From: Planctomycetaceae bacterium | GTDB taxonomy: Bacteria; Planctomycetota; Planctomycetia; Pirellulales; Pirellulaceae | DNA length: 64,000 nucleotides | NCBI GenBank assembly: GCA_015490875.1 | Contig: WFWZ01000129.1 | Coordinates: forward strand, 1-64,000 | Reading direction: 5' to 3' | Part shown: in pieces, positions 1 to 9,228 of the stretch | Position numbering within the stretch: the first letter of the stretch is position 1 | Layout: every line of letters starts with the position of its first letter | Translations under genes and position numbers: made by a program | Notes under the pieces: generated by a model | Told to the model about the DNA's origin: nothing | Seen by the model: the letters and a program-made list of their open reading frames with translations, nothing else | Databases searched by the model: none

Positions 1-473
1 AGTGCCTTGAGGATCGCTTCTTCGGTCTTGGCACCGAACCCTTTGAGCTTCTGCACGCGGTGAGATTCGCACGCTTTCTTCAAATCGTCGAGCGTTTCGA
101 TGTGGAGCTCCCGATAAAGGGCCGCTGCCTTTTTCGGTCCCATTCCGGGAATCCGCAGCAGATCGAGTACCGAGGCGGGAATCTGTTTCTTGAGTTCCTC
201 CAGTTGCGGCAAGCGGCCCGTGTCGACGATCACCGCGCATTTCTCGGCCACGTGCCGGCCGATGCCGGGGATCTTCTCGAGTTCCCTTGGATCAGAACGG
301 GCAACGGCGGCGATGGAACCGGGATAATCGCGGATGGCGCGAGCCGCATTGCGGTAGGCACGCACTCGGAAAGGGTTTTCGTTTTGGAACTCGAGCAGAT
401 CCGCTAGCTGCTCAAAGATCTCCGCGATCTGGGCGTTGTTAAGCGCCGTCGGCGTGTCGGGCGATTCAGGCAT
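1..473 (-). CDS. polX: DNA polymerase X family (PolX), N-terminal part, cut by window start
   Basis: Reverse-strand reading from ATG at 473 stays open to base 1, so only about 157 N-terminal residues are visible. They form the 8-kDa-type domain of bacterial PolX: an opening NNAQIAEIFEQLADLLEFQ helix, NPFRVRAYRNAARAI, and two helix-hairpin-helix segments (IPGIGRHVAEK, IPGMGPKKAAAL). In this family the domain is followed by the nucleotidyltransferase palm and a PHP exonuclease domain, which lie outside the window. The protein is expected to act in short-gap DNA repair synthesis. The start overlaps the end of the upstream GTPase gene by 8 bases, suggesting co-transcription. The gene symbol is by family resemblance of the N-terminus only. 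Confidence 0.88.
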   Translation of the reverse strand, partial: MPESPDTPTALNNAQIAEIFEQLADLLEFQNENPFRVRAYRNAARAIRDYPGSIAAVARSDPRELEKIPGIGRHVAEKCAVIVDTGRLPQLEELKKQIPASVLDLLRIPGMGPKKAAALYRELHIETLDDLKKACESHRVQKLKGFGAKTEEAILKA

Positions 474-1455
474 GGATCTCAACGATGTCTTTGTCGTGAA
501 GAACGTAATCCCCCTTGACCATCGTTCCGTCGTGGACGTGGCTACCCCATACTTTGGCGCCCTTCAGGTTCTTCGCCAAGTCCTTGTGGATCAACTCGGC
601 CACGTCCAACAGTGTTCCGCCACGGCGCAGCGTGTACGGGCGATCGAGATCCGGCTTCTTCTGCCCCGGTTCCTTCGTGTAGACACGCACGACATCGAGC
701 GCTCGAAAAATGGCCTCCTTCAGTTCGGTGACGCCCGTTTGCTGTGTTGCGGAAATCACATACTCGGGGAAATCCCACGGAAAGAACTCGTGGAGAATCT
801 CGAGTCGATCCGAAGCCTCGGGTAGGTCGATTTTGTTGGGGACCGAAAAGGTACGTGTATACGAAAGCCCCACGTCGTTTTCGTCGAGATAGGAATCGCG
901 AGCGAGCCGAGTCTTCGTTTCCTCAAGACGGTCGATCACTTCTTGAGCCTGTTCAGGACCTTCGTCGCTTCCGAGATCCACCATCAACAGCACGAGATCG
1001 GCGCCGCGGATCAGTCCGAGCAGGTTGGGATCGAGCACGTCCCGAGTGATCGGCGGCGTATCGATCACCTGAATCTGAATGTCCTCGAACGGCATCATGC
1101 CCGGAGCCGGTTCGCGAGTCGTAAAGGGATATTCGGCCACCGTCGGTGTCGCACGCGTGACACTGGCTAGAAACTGACTCTTGCCCGCGTTGGGACCACC
1201 CAGCAACACGACTCGACCGGCTCCCTGCCGAGGAATGCGAAGCCCAGCCCGCCGCTTGCCGGCTCGCCCCGACTGCAACTCCTTCTTGACGCGGCTGATC
1301 TTCGCCTTCAGTTCCGCTTGGAGTTTGTCCGTCCCCTTGTGTTTGGGCAACTCCCGCAGCATCTCCTGCAGACACTGCAACTCTTCTTCGGGCGTGGAAG
1401 CTCGGCGATACGCTTCCTCGGCTTTGAGATACTGAGGCGTGAGATTGGCAGGCAT
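466..1455 (-). CDS. Obg/DRG-like GTPase with C-terminal TGS domain
   Basis: A 329-residue GTPase. G1 is GGPNAGKS (about 86-93), followed by the switch region TTREPAPG, G3 DTPP (132-135), G4 NKID (207-210) and a G5-like SAT (235-237). The last 70 residues form a TGS domain (RRGGTLLDVAELIHKDL to DKDIVEIHA). The arrangement matches the DRG/Obg superfamily, whose members generally bind RNA or ribosomes; the specific role is unknown. An ATG at 1455 preceded by GAGGGGAG is preferred over the upstream TTG at 1473. It is followed by polX with an 8-base overlap and preceded by the HTTM gene with a 22-base gap, so it sits in a minus-strand operon. Confidence 0.9.
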   Translation of the reverse strand: MPANLTPQYLKAEEAYRRASTPEEELQCLQEMLRELPKHKGTDKLQAELKAKISRVKKELQSGRAGKRRAGLRIPRQGAGRVVLLGGPNAGKSQFLASVTRATPTVAEYPFTTREPAPGMMPFEDIQIQVIDTPPITRDVLDPNLLGLIRGADLVLLMVDLGSDEGPEQAQEVIDRLEETKTRLARDSYLDENDVGLSYTRTFSVPNKIDLPEASDRLEILHEFFPWDFPEYVISATQQTGVTELKEAIFRALDVVRVYTKEPGQKKPDLDRPYTLRRGGTLLDVAELIHKDLAKNLKGAKVWGSHVHDGTMVKGDYVLHDKDIVEIHA

Positions 1456-1477
1456 CGTCCCGTCTCCCCTCAAGTCG

Positions 1478-2398
1478 CTAAGTACGCGCTCCCAACCGCT
1501 GTGGTGGCAGGAAGGCCAACAACCCCAGCGTCATGGCAAACCACCAGGCGACCTGTCCGGTCAGCAGGGCCAACGACCCCCACACGAGAGTCAGGGCGGC
1601 GACCATCGCCAGACGAAAGCGAGGCAGCCAAAGCAAGACCACTGCGGACAACTCGAGAGCAACGACCAGATGCGTCCAAAGGTTCACGAGGTAGAACTGA
1701 GGCAGACTGGCCAAGCCGGTTAGATTGACCAGACGGGATTCGGGTAGAGCGATCAACCACCAGACCCCCATGCCCGACCACCAAGGTTCCCCGGCCAGCC
1801 GGTTCGTTCCGATCATCAGGACGAGTGCCGAAAGATGAAGCTGAATCAGCCGCGTCGCCACGGTCGCTGTCCCACTTGCCTCGTTTCGTAACTCGTCCCC
1901 GCGCCGCATTCGCCACCATCGGTCGAGCGACCAGGCTCGCCCCCCCGGTTCGATCACCAAGTACGCGAGTAACATCGCCAAGACCGGTTCCACAAGACTG
2001 TTGGCGAACGGAATCCGATGGAGATAACTCAGAAAGAACAGCCACGTCAGCGCCGTGGTGATACGAGTCCAAAGCCCTACGGCCATCGCCAGTGCCGACG
2101 CCATCGCCAGGACGTGCAGCAATTGCACCCCGGTCGCTGACGGAATGTAGTCGAAGAGAGAAAGCTGAGCCCAGGAGCGCTCAAACAACCGAGATACCGT
2201 CTCTGTCGGAACGATGCTCTGCGCAGGATGCAGCCACGAGACAGCCTGAGTGCCCATGGACAGCAGATAGAAAAGGACCAGCAGTCCGACACCGAAGCGG
2301 ATCACCGCCAGGACCATCGTCGATCGCGGAGCGAACCAGAAGCTGTTCCAGTCGAGCCGTTCCCGGTCGGGCGCGTCGGTCACTTCGAATCCGCTCAT
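1478..2398 (-). CDS. HTTM-domain integral membrane protein
   Basis: 306 residues with several hydrophobic helices (about 28-47, 88-108, 112-130, 137-155, 188-200 and the last 80 residues). The pattern WLHPAQSIVP, LFYLLSMG, GLWTRITTALTWLFFLSYLHR and LRRG/WRM-type loops fits the HTTM family, which is related to the membrane part of vitamin-K-dependent gamma-carboxylase. Bacterial members are of unknown function. Its ATG overlaps the TGA of the upstream gene (ATGA, 2395-2398), a sign of translational coupling to the following unknown protein as a conserved pair. Confidence 0.85.
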   Translation of the reverse strand: MSGFEVTDAPDRERLDWNSFWFAPRSTMVLAVIRFGVGLLVLFYLLSMGTQAVSWLHPAQSIVPTETVSRLFERSWAQLSLFDYIPSATGVQLLHVLAMASALAMAVGLWTRITTALTWLFFLSYLHRIPFANSLVEPVLAMLLAYLVIEPGGRAWSLDRWWRMRRGDELRNEASGTATVATRLIQLHLSALVLMIGTNRLAGEPWWSGMGVWWLIALPESRLVNLTGLASLPQFYLVNLWTHLVVALELSAVVLLWLPRFRLAMVAALTLVWGSLALLTGQVAWWFAMTLGLLAFLPPQRLGART

Positions 2399-3114
2399 CG
2401 AGTTCCCTCCCGCGTTGCGGCTTCTTCGCTCGCCGACGCCCGACCGATTATCTCGACGCGCTGGCCGTCCACCACAATATCTGCCCGGTAAACCGTGTCA
2501 AAGTAGACCGAGCTGTTCGGGTCACGATCGTCGGCATTGGTGGACGAGATCGCTTCGGGGGGCTGAAGCGTATGGCGGCGCAGTCGGATCGCTTTTGCAG
2601 GCTGGCCTCGGTCGACGCGTAAATCGCGAGCCAGTGCCTGCGCGAGCAGCGCGGCTCGCTGCGCCGCTTCGGGGTCGTCCTCGGCCGCAAGCAGCGCTCC
2701 CAGTTCACGCAACAATGCAGCCTCACGATGGTGACGCGGCGAGAAAGGAGGACTCGAGGGTAGCGCGATCCTCCACGCCGACTCGTCTGATTCATTCTCT
2801 CCTTCGGGAAGCCACTCCAGACGCCAGTCGACATCGAGGTAATCCCCATGGGTCAGGTAAAACGGAGTTCCTCCAGGGTGGAAGCCCAAACCGCTGACGT
2901 AGGGTCCGAGAATCTCCAAGACGCGAGATTGCAATGGGGAGGGCGAATAGTTGGCCGCCAGCGCGATGCCGACGCAGATCCCGTGCAGGACGATCGCCAG
3001 CGATACCCAGCTCTGCCACGTACCGTCGCGGCTTTCTTCGACGTGCGTGCCATCCCGTCCCCGCTCAGCACTCTTTCCCGGCGGCGAGACTTCCTGACGC
3101 ACTTTCTTGCTCAC
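2395..3114 (-). CDS. Unknown single-pass membrane protein coupled to the HTTM protein
   Basis: 239 residues from a GTG at 3114, chosen because GTGA overlaps the stop of the upstream gene by 4 bases; the reading frame upstream of this has no credible start. A charged 30-residue N-terminus is followed by one membrane helix (WVSLAIVLHGICVGIALAA, about 36-54). A soluble C-terminal part is rich in acidic and arginine residues (LLAAEDDPEAAQRAALLAQALARDLR). I do not recognise a domain. Coupling on both sides (4-base overlaps) suggests it works with the HTTM protein. Confidence 0.75.
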   Translation of the reverse strand: MSKKVRQEVSPPGKSAERGRDGTHVEESRDGTWQSWVSLAIVLHGICVGIALAANYSPSPLQSRVLEILGPYVSGLGFHPGGTPFYLTHGDYLDVDWRLEWLPEGENESDESAWRIALPSSPPFSPRHHREAALLRELGALLAAEDDPEAAQRAALLAQALARDLRVDRGQPAKAIRLRRHTLQPPEAISSTNADDRDPNSSVYFDTVYRADIVVDGQRVEIIGRASASEEAATREGTR

Positions 3115-4028
3115 GAATGGCTCCTTGTCATTTGGTCGAAGAGTTGGCGTTGTCGAGCCAGAGCCTCGATACGCTTCGGTGTTTCCTTGGGAAAGTCTCG
3201 CCCTTCCAACATCACCCAGCCCGTATAGTCGCTGTCGAGGAGCAGCTTTAGTAGCTGGGCGAAGGGGTACTTTCGATTGTCGAGTTCGCGCACGTGAAGC
3301 GTCTGACCGAAGCGGGGCCGCAGCGTCTTGAAATTGGCCTCGAGTCCCGGAGGTTTCAAGTCTTGCGGATTCGAGTTCCAACAAACGGCCACGTTTGGAT
3401 GATCGGCGACTTTCATGATGGCCGCCATGATGGGAATCTCGGCACATTGACCGTGCACTTCGAGCCGGATCTGCTGTCCAAAACCGGAGGCGAATTCCCC
3501 CAGCAGATTGAGCGACTCGCCGATCTGCCGAATCGTCTTTTCTCTGGGAACCCCCTTGTGAAACTGATTCGGCTTCACTTTGACGCCGCTTCCTCCGACA
3601 TCGTGACTCAATTCCACAAACCGCTTGGTCGCTTCGATCGCCTTTTTCAAGTCCGCCGGATCCGGATGATCGAAGCGCTCGTTCGACCCCAGTCCCACCA
3701 ACTCCACGCGGCTCTGTTCAAAACGCCGGCGCACCGCCGCTCGTTCTCGCGCCCCAAGCGACGGTTCGACACCGTGCGCATGCGTCGTTCGCAATTCGAC
3801 TCCCCAGACCTCGGCCTTCTCACATGCATCCAACAATTGGGGCAGCTTCCAGTCGGCGCCCCACATATACGTCACCAGACCAAACCCCATGCGAATGGGA
3901 GCTCGAGCTGCCGAGGACCGAGGCAGCGCCGTTGCCACTAAGGATGCCGCCGCCCCTGCCATGACCGCTCGACGGTTGCACGTCGGGCAGGAGTTTCCGG
4001 AGATCGTCCGTCGGGTGGTCTCTTTCAT
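3111..4028 (-). CDS. Secreted (Tat-type) TIM-barrel sugar isomerase/epimerase-like protein
   Basis: 305 residues from ATG at 4028, preceded by AAGAGG. The N-terminus has NRRAVMAGAAASLVATALP, a twin-arginine-like signal, so export as a folded protein is likely. The rest matches the xylose-isomerase-like TIM-barrel superfamily common in planctomycetes: MGFGLVTYMWG strand, GVELRTTHAHG, SGVKVKPNQF, IRLEVHGQ, VAVCWNSNP, LHVRELDN and GWVMLEGRDFPKE. Several His/Glu/Asp residues could bind metal. The substrate is unknown. It heads the unit with the membrane pair downstream and lies 91 bases after the end of cstA. Confidence 0.83.
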   Translation of the reverse strand: MKETTRRTISGNSCPTCNRRAVMAGAAASLVATALPRSSAARAPIRMGFGLVTYMWGADWKLPQLLDACEKAEVWGVELRTTHAHGVEPSLGARERAAVRRRFEQSRVELVGLGSNERFDHPDPADLKKAIEATKRFVELSHDVGGSGVKVKPNQFHKGVPREKTIRQIGESLNLLGEFASGFGQQIRLEVHGQCAEIPIMAAIMKVADHPNVAVCWNSNPQDLKPPGLEANFKTLRPRFGQTLHVRELDNRKYPFAQLLKLLLDSDYTGWVMLEGRDFPKETPKRIEALARQRQLFDQMTRSHS

Positions 4029-4118
4029 GGGAGGCCTCTTTGCGTTAGGAGTCCGAGTGGGAAGATCGGAGGACGGAAGGGGACATTCCACGGCCGAACG
4101 GTTGATGGACTTGGCATT

Positions 4119-6002
4119 TTAGGTCGCTGTCAGGTCGACGGCCGAAGTCGTGGGATTCGTGGTCGCGGCTGAAGCAGTTGGCACATCGGGAAGAGCTTCT
4201 TCGAGGACCCCGCGAGCTCGAGGCAGAATCAGGAGGGCCTCGATAACCAGCCACACTTGGAGACCTAGAGCGATCGTACCGATCCCGGCGAGTAACCACT
4301 TGCGGCTACTAACAAAACCTCCTGAACCGAAGATCTCCACTGCCAGAGCCCACGCGGGAAGGACGATCATGAGGATCATGGGGGGCACGAGAAACCAGAC
4401 CGGCTTCTTGCGTCGCCAGAGATAAAATGCTGTCACGAGAAACGCGAGACCGGCCAGCATCTGATTGGTGGCTCCAAACAGCGGCCACAACAACAAGCCG
4501 CCGGTGCCGCGTGGCAGGGCTGGAGCTCCCTTCATCACGGCGATGATGCCGGCGGTCGCCAGTGCGAAGAGTGTGGCCGAGTACTTGTTCTGCAAGGGGC
4601 GCAGGCGCACGGTGGCCGCCAACTCTTGCACGACGTACCGCTGGAGCCTCGTCGCAGTATCAAGCGTCGTTGCGGCGAAACTGGCCACGAGCACGGCAAT
4701 GATGCCGATACCCAATTCCAAGGGCAACCCGAGTGCCGCGAGAAAGTTGCCGCCTCCCTCGATGAATGCGCCGACTTTGTCGACGAGTTTGAATTCGCGC
4801 CATCCCCGCTGAGCGTCATACCGCTGTCGCCACGCGGCTCGCCCCACCAGCGGACTCCCGTCTTGCACGACCGCGACATAGCGAGTCGCCTGGCCTGCCT
4901 CGCCCGTTGCCTGCCGCTCGAACTTGCCCATACCGACCCCAGCAGAGCACGCGAGAATGACGACGACCGCCAGAGCTCCTTCCAAGAGCATGGCTCCATA
5001 TCCGACCAACTGGGCATCGGGTTCCCGCTCGATCTGCTTGCTGCTGGTGCCGCTAGAAACCAAACAATGAAAGCCGCTCACTGCTCCACAAGCGATCGTA
5101 ATGAAGAGGAAAGGCCAAATCGGCGGCGCGTCGGCCGGCACTTCGGCGGCTGCCGCGATGGCAGGAGCACTTGCGGTGAGATTGGCCTGACCGCTGAATC
5201 CGGCGGCAAACATCCCCAGCACGAGCAGCCCTAACGCGAGCAACAGTTCGTGGCTGTTGATGAAATCGCGAGGCTGCAGGAGAACCCACACAGGCAAGAC
5301 CGACGCAAAGAAGCAATAGACGAATAGCACGGCCGTCCACACCATCACGGGATTGACCGAGGCCGGCAACGTGATCGGCAGGTAATAGACGCCGACATAA
5401 ATGGCCGCGTACATGACCGCCAGGGCGATCAGCGAGGGCACCAGGAGATGGCGTCCTCGCCGACGGACCCAATAGCCAACCAAGAGCGCCAACGGCAATT
5501 CGATCCACACACTCAAGACCGACTCGGGATAGGTGGTGAAAATCTGCGCGATGACCAACCCAAAAATGGCCAGCACGATCATCAGAGCAAAGAAGAGGAT
5601 GGACAGGAACAGGATGCGAGCACGCGGGCTGATGATCCGGCCAGCGATCTGCCCCACCGTTTCGCCTCGGTTCCGCAGGCTCACGACGAGCGCCCCGAAG
5701 TCGTGGACTGCTCCGATAAAGATCGACCCGAAGACCACCCAGATCAGGGCAGGCAGCCATCCCCAGAACACGGCGATCGCTGGCCCGACAATGGGGCCCG
5801 TCCCGGCGATGCTCGTGAAATGGTGGCCGAAAACGACCTCTTTGTGCGTGGGGACGTAGTCGACATCATCGCGAAACTGCCGGCTAGGGACCGACGCACG
5901 GGGATCGAGTCCAAAGATGCGGCCGGCCAGCCAGCGGCCATACGTGTGGTAGGCCAGCAGAAAACCGAAAAAGCTGGCGATGGCCACAAGCACGGTGCTC
6001 AT
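4119..6002 (-). CDS. cstA: CstA family carbon-starvation / pyruvate or peptide transporter
   Basis: About 627 residues, nearly all hydrophobic helices, typical of full-length CstA. Recognisable are FLLAYHTYGRWLAGRIFGLDP, VPTHKEVVFGHHFTSIAGTGPIVGPA, the GAVHDFGALV segment and GFHCLVSSGTSSKQI. Characterised members import pyruvate or peptides under carbon limitation; the substrate here is not determined by the sequence. The ATG at 6002 is chosen because TCGAGGA lies at a good distance; an ATG at 6011 is in frame but abuts that purine stretch. It is divergent from trxB across about 210 bases. Confidence 0.93.
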   Translation of the reverse strand: MSTVLVAIASFFGFLLAYHTYGRWLAGRIFGLDPRASVPSRQFRDDVDYVPTHKEVVFGHHFTSIAGTGPIVGPAIAVFWGWLPALIWVVFGSIFIGAVHDFGALVVSLRNRGETVGQIAGRIISPRARILFLSILFFALMIVLAIFGLVIAQIFTTYPESVLSVWIELPLALLVGYWVRRRGRHLLVPSLIALAVMYAAIYVGVYYLPITLPASVNPVMVWTAVLFVYCFFASVLPVWVLLQPRDFINSHELLLALGLLVLGMFAAGFSGQANLTASAPAIAAAAEVPADAPPIWPFLFITIACGAVSGFHCLVSSGTSSKQIEREPDAQLVGYGAMLLEGALAVVVILACSAGVGMGKFERQATGEAGQATRYVAVVQDGSPLVGRAAWRQRYDAQRGWREFKLVDKVGAFIEGGGNFLAALGLPLELGIGIIAVLVASFAATTLDTATRLQRYVVQELAATVRLRPLQNKYSATLFALATAGIIAVMKGAPALPRGTGGLLLWPLFGATNQMLAGLAFLVTAFYLWRRKKPVWFLVPPMILMIVLPAWALAVEIFGSGGFVSSRKWLLAGIGTIALGLQVWLVIEALLILPRARGVLEEALPDVPTASAATTNPTTSAVDLTAT

Positions 6003-6210
6003 CGTCGGCATCCTCGAGGAAGGCGATTACCCCCTGCCCACGCAAGGGTAGCTCCGTCTATGATAGCACGGTCGTCGCCCGACTCGCAGGTGCCAAGTGA
6101 CCGTTCGGGGCGACAGTTCCTGTTCTCCGCACAGGCGTGTCAGTACCCGCACCAGCATCGGGGTCGATGGGACGCCTGCACCCTCGCCGACAGAAAAAAG
6201 GATCGATGTC

Positions 6211-7263
6211 GTGGCAGAGAAAGTAGTGATCATCGGCAGTGGTCCGGCCGGTTGGGCCTCCGCCATCTATACGGCTCGAGCCAACCTACGGCCGCTCGTT
6301 TTCGAAGGTGCCGTCACCGAAGAGAACCGCCAGGCGGGAACTCTTCCCCTTGGGCAACTGGCGCTGACGACGGAAGTCGAGAATTACCCCGGCTTCCCCA
6401 AGGGGCTGCTCAAACCCTACTTGGAGTCGGCGATCGACGAGTCCCGCCGCCAGATGATGGGACCTCTCAGCGATGAGCCCCACGCCGTCACCGGTCCCGA
6501 ACTGATGGAGCTGATGCGGCAGCAGGCGGTCAACTTCGGCACGCGCATCATCACCGACGACATCGTTGCCGTCGACTTCCAGCAGCGCCCATTTCGGCTC
6601 ACCGCTCGAGAAGGAACCGTCACCGAAGCCCACACGGTGATCGTGGCGACTGGCGCTCGAGCCAATTATCTCGGTCTTCCGTCCGAGGAACGATTCAAGA
6701 ACCGGGGGGTCAGCGCGTGCGCCGTGTGCGATGGAGCTTTACCCCGCTTCCGAAACCGGCCGCTGGTGGTGGTCGGTGGCGGAGACTCGGCCGTCGAGGA
6801 AGCCACCTATCTCACGAAGTTCGCATCGATCGTCTATCTCGTCCATCGTCGCGATGCTTTGCGTGCGTCGAAGATCATGCAGCAGCGAGTCTTCAACAAC
6901 CCCAAAATCGAGATCGTCTGGAATCACGTCGTCGACGAGGTCTTGGGGAATGACGAAGACGGGGTGACCGGCGTGAGACTGCGCAGCACGGTCGATGAAT
7001 CGACTCGGGAACTCGAAGCAGCCGGCATGTTCCTCGCGATCGGGCACACCCCCAATACGGCGTTTCTCCAGGGGCAACTCGAACTCCACGACAACGGCTA
7101 CATTCGACTCACCACGCCCTTCCGTACCTACACCAGCGTCGAAGGTGTCTTTGCAGCCGGAGACGTGGCGGACGACTACTATCGCCAGGCGATCACTGCT
7201 GCCGGGTCAGGCTGCCAGGCAGCTCTCGACGCCGAACGCTACTTGGCCGCCCAGGAGATTTAG
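6211..7263 (+). CDS. trxB: Thioredoxin-disulfide reductase
   Basis: 350 residues from a GTG at 6211 preceded by AAAAAAGGA; the longer reading upstream of it has no family similarity. The FAD-binding GSGPAG is at 9-14, the redox pair CAVC at 170-173, the NADPH-binding [10 protein letters not shown] follows, then HRRD, and the C-terminal FAD motif [11 protein letters not shown]. It transfers electrons from NADPH to thioredoxin in the cytoplasm. In this window its probable partners are trxA (35.8 kb) and, through it, the selenocysteine peroxiredoxin at 36.2 kb. The gene stands alone. Confidence 0.94.
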   Translation: MAEKVVIIGSGPAGWASAIYTARANLRPLVFEGAVTEENRQAGTLPLGQLALTTEVENYPGFPKGLLKPYLESAIDESRRQMMGPLSDEPHAVTGPELMELMRQQAVNFGTRIITDDIVAVDFQQRPFRLTAREGTVTEAHTVIVATGARANYLGLPSEERFKNRGVSACAVCDGALPRFRNRPLVVVGGGDSAVEEATYLTKFASIVYLVHRRDALRASKIMQQRVFNNPKIEIVWNHVVDEVLGNDEDGVTGVRLRSTVDESTRELEAAGMFLAIGHTPNTAFLQGQLELHDNGYIRLTTPFRTYTSVEGVFAAGDVADDYYRQAITAAGSGCQAALDAERYLAAQEI

Positions 7264-7407
7264 AGCGTGCAACCGAACTCGCCGGCGCGGTTCGCGTCGT
7301 CGGGTGTGTTGCTCGCGGCCGGAAGTTCGGTGGCATCCTCGTTCGCTCCCATCGCCTTGCCCTGCTCGCCCGAGTCGTGGTGATTACAATGGAGCCGACG
7401 CAAATTC

Positions 7408-7424
7408 GGCCGGGTGGACCGGCC
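7408..7424 (+). promoter_or_regulatory. GC hairpin in the leader of the Nramp-like gene
   Basis: GGCCGG, loop GTGGA, CCGGCC is a perfect 6-bp stem ending 37 bases before the start codon at 7462. It may be a leader hairpin or a weak terminator. No T-run follows and I do not recognise a known riboswitch class. Confidence 0.3.
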
Positions 7425-7461
7425 CAGTCTGCGGTTTCCGGCTTGAACGGAGAGTCCTTCT

Positions 7462-9195
7462 ATGGCCGATGATCGAGTCCAGACCGACCGGGAAATCCTT
7501 GCGGAAGCTCACGCGAAAGGCTTCGGCGCTACCCTGGCTGCCTACGTACGGCTGTCGGGCCCCGGTTGGCTGCAAAGCGCGATCACGTTGGGAGGCGGGT
7601 CGCTCGCCAGCGGACTCTATCTCGGGATCCTAGCCGGATACACGATGATGTGGCTTCAGCCGCTGGCCATGATGCTCGGCATCGTGATGCTTGGAGCGAT
7701 CGGCTACGTGACGTTGACGACCGGCGAGCGCCCCTTTCGAGCGATCAACGAACATGTGAACCCGGTACTCGGCTGGGGTTGGGCGCTGGCCGTCGCCGCC
7801 GCCAACATCATCTGGTGCCTCCCGCAGTACGCCCTCGCCCACGACGCGGCCAGCAACAATCTCCTGCCGGGCATCCTCGGTGCCGATGGCGCGCTCAACC
7901 GCGCCGTTGCTCCACTCCTCCCAACCGACGCACCGTGGAGCACATTCGTTGCGAACAACGCCGACAAGTTGACCGTCGCGGTGCTCCTCTTTCTCCTCTG
8001 CACCGCGATCACCTGGAGTTACGATCGCAAGGGCAAAGGTGTGCGCGTCTACGAGTTCATTCTCAAGATGTTCGTCGCGGCGATCGTCATCTGTTTCTTC
8101 GGCGTCGTGATCGTAATGACGGTCAAAGGACAGCTTCCGTGGCAGGACGTTTGGCGGGGGTTCGTGCCGAATGTCGGACAGGTGCTCCGTCCGAGCCCCG
8201 CGTTTGAACCGGTGCTGGCAGCGATCGGCAGTGATGAGGCGCGAGCATACTGGACTGATTTGATTGTGGATAAGCAGCGAGATGTCGTGATCAGTGCCGC
8301 GGCAACGGCTGTCGGGATCAACATGACGTTCCTCTTTCCCTACTCGTTATTGCGCAAGGGATGGACACGGGAATTCCGAGGCCTAACGATTTTCGATCTG
8401 GCGACGGGGATGTTCGTCCCGTTCGTCCTGGCGACCGGCTGTATCGTGCTCGCGTCGGCCACTCAGTTTCACGCGCGCCTCACGCCCGATTTTAAGGTCG
8501 ACGAAAAACAGGGCGTCGTGCAGCCTCCGGCCGACCTGGCCGCCGAGTTCACCACGTATCTCGATCAGCGAAAAAAGGCCGTCAGCGCCAAGGTCGACTT
8601 GGCCGAACAGAAGCTGGCCGCCATGCTGGTCAACCGCAAGGCGAACCATCTTTCGCAGTCCTTGGAACGACTGACGGGCAAGATCGTCGCCAACTACATC
8701 TTTGGGCTCGGCGTGATCGCCATGACGATCTCCACCATCACGATCCTGATGCTCATCTCCGGTTTCGTCATCTGCGAAATGCTCGGTTTCGAACCGGGCG
8801 GCTGGCCGCATCGTCTGGGAGCTCTCGTCGCGGGCATCAGCGGGATGTTCGGACCCTTCATCTGGAAAGGCAAGGCCCTCTTTTATCTGGCCGTTCCCAC
8901 TTCAGTACTCGGGTTCGTGCTGCTCCCCTTCGCCTACATCACCTTCGTCCTGCTGATGAACTCGAAGAGCCTCTTGGGAGACGACCGGCCTCGCGGACTG
9001 GCCAGGCTCGTGTGGAATCTTTTGATGTTCGTGGCGGCGGGTGCGGCCACGATCGGGAGTCTCTATACGATCTGGAACAAGGCCGGCTATTACGGCGTGG
9101 CCGCCGTCGCCGCTTTCGTGCTCTTGGCGACGCTCGTGGGTGTTAATCGCTACAACGAACGCCGTCGACGTGCGACGGCGACGCCAGAGAAGTGA
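7462..9195 (+). CDS. Nramp-family divalent metal transporter-like membrane protein
   Basis: 577 residues with about eleven or more hydrophobic helices. The start of the transmembrane region (LSGPGWLQSAITLGGGSLASGLYLG) and the overall helix pattern resemble the Nramp (Mn/Fe) family as found in planctomycetes. A soluble insertion lies at about 335-400 (FHARLTPDFKVDEKQGVV to AMLVNRKANHLSQSLERL), rich in Lys and Glu. The canonical DPGN metal motif of helix 1 is not obvious, so metal specificity is uncertain. The ATG at 7462 follows GGAGAG. asnS follows 33 bases downstream. Confidence 0.75.
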   Translation: MADDRVQTDREILAEAHAKGFGATLAAYVRLSGPGWLQSAITLGGGSLASGLYLGILAGYTMMWLQPLAMMLGIVMLGAIGYVTLTTGERPFRAINEHVNPVLGWGWALAVAAANIIWCLPQYALAHDAASNNLLPGILGADGALNRAVAPLLPTDAPWSTFVANNADKLTVAVLLFLLCTAITWSYDRKGKGVRVYEFILKMFVAAIVICFFGVVIVMTVKGQLPWQDVWRGFVPNVGQVLRPSPAFEPVLAAIGSDEARAYWTDLIVDKQRDVVISAAATAVGINMTFLFPYSLLRKGWTREFRGLTIFDLATGMFVPFVLATGCIVLASATQFHARLTPDFKVDEKQGVVQPPADLAAEFTTYLDQRKKAVSAKVDLAEQKLAAMLVNRKANHLSQSLERLTGKIVANYIFGLGVIAMTISTITILMLISGFVICEMLGFEPGGWPHRLGALVAGISGMFGPFIWKGKALFYLAVPTSVLGFVLLPFAYITFVLLMNSKSLLGDDRPRGLARLVWNLLMFVAAGAATIGSLYTIWNKAGYYGVAAVAAFVLLATLVGVNRYNERRRRATATPEK

Positions 9196-9228
9196 CAAGA
9201 GTCTGTCTTCAATGGAAGGAATCCCAAA

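Noticed and set aside
7375-7395. ATTACAATGG as a -10 box before the Nramp-like gene (also near 50020)
   Set aside because: TACAAT is a reasonable -10, but no -35 sequence stands at the right distance in either place.
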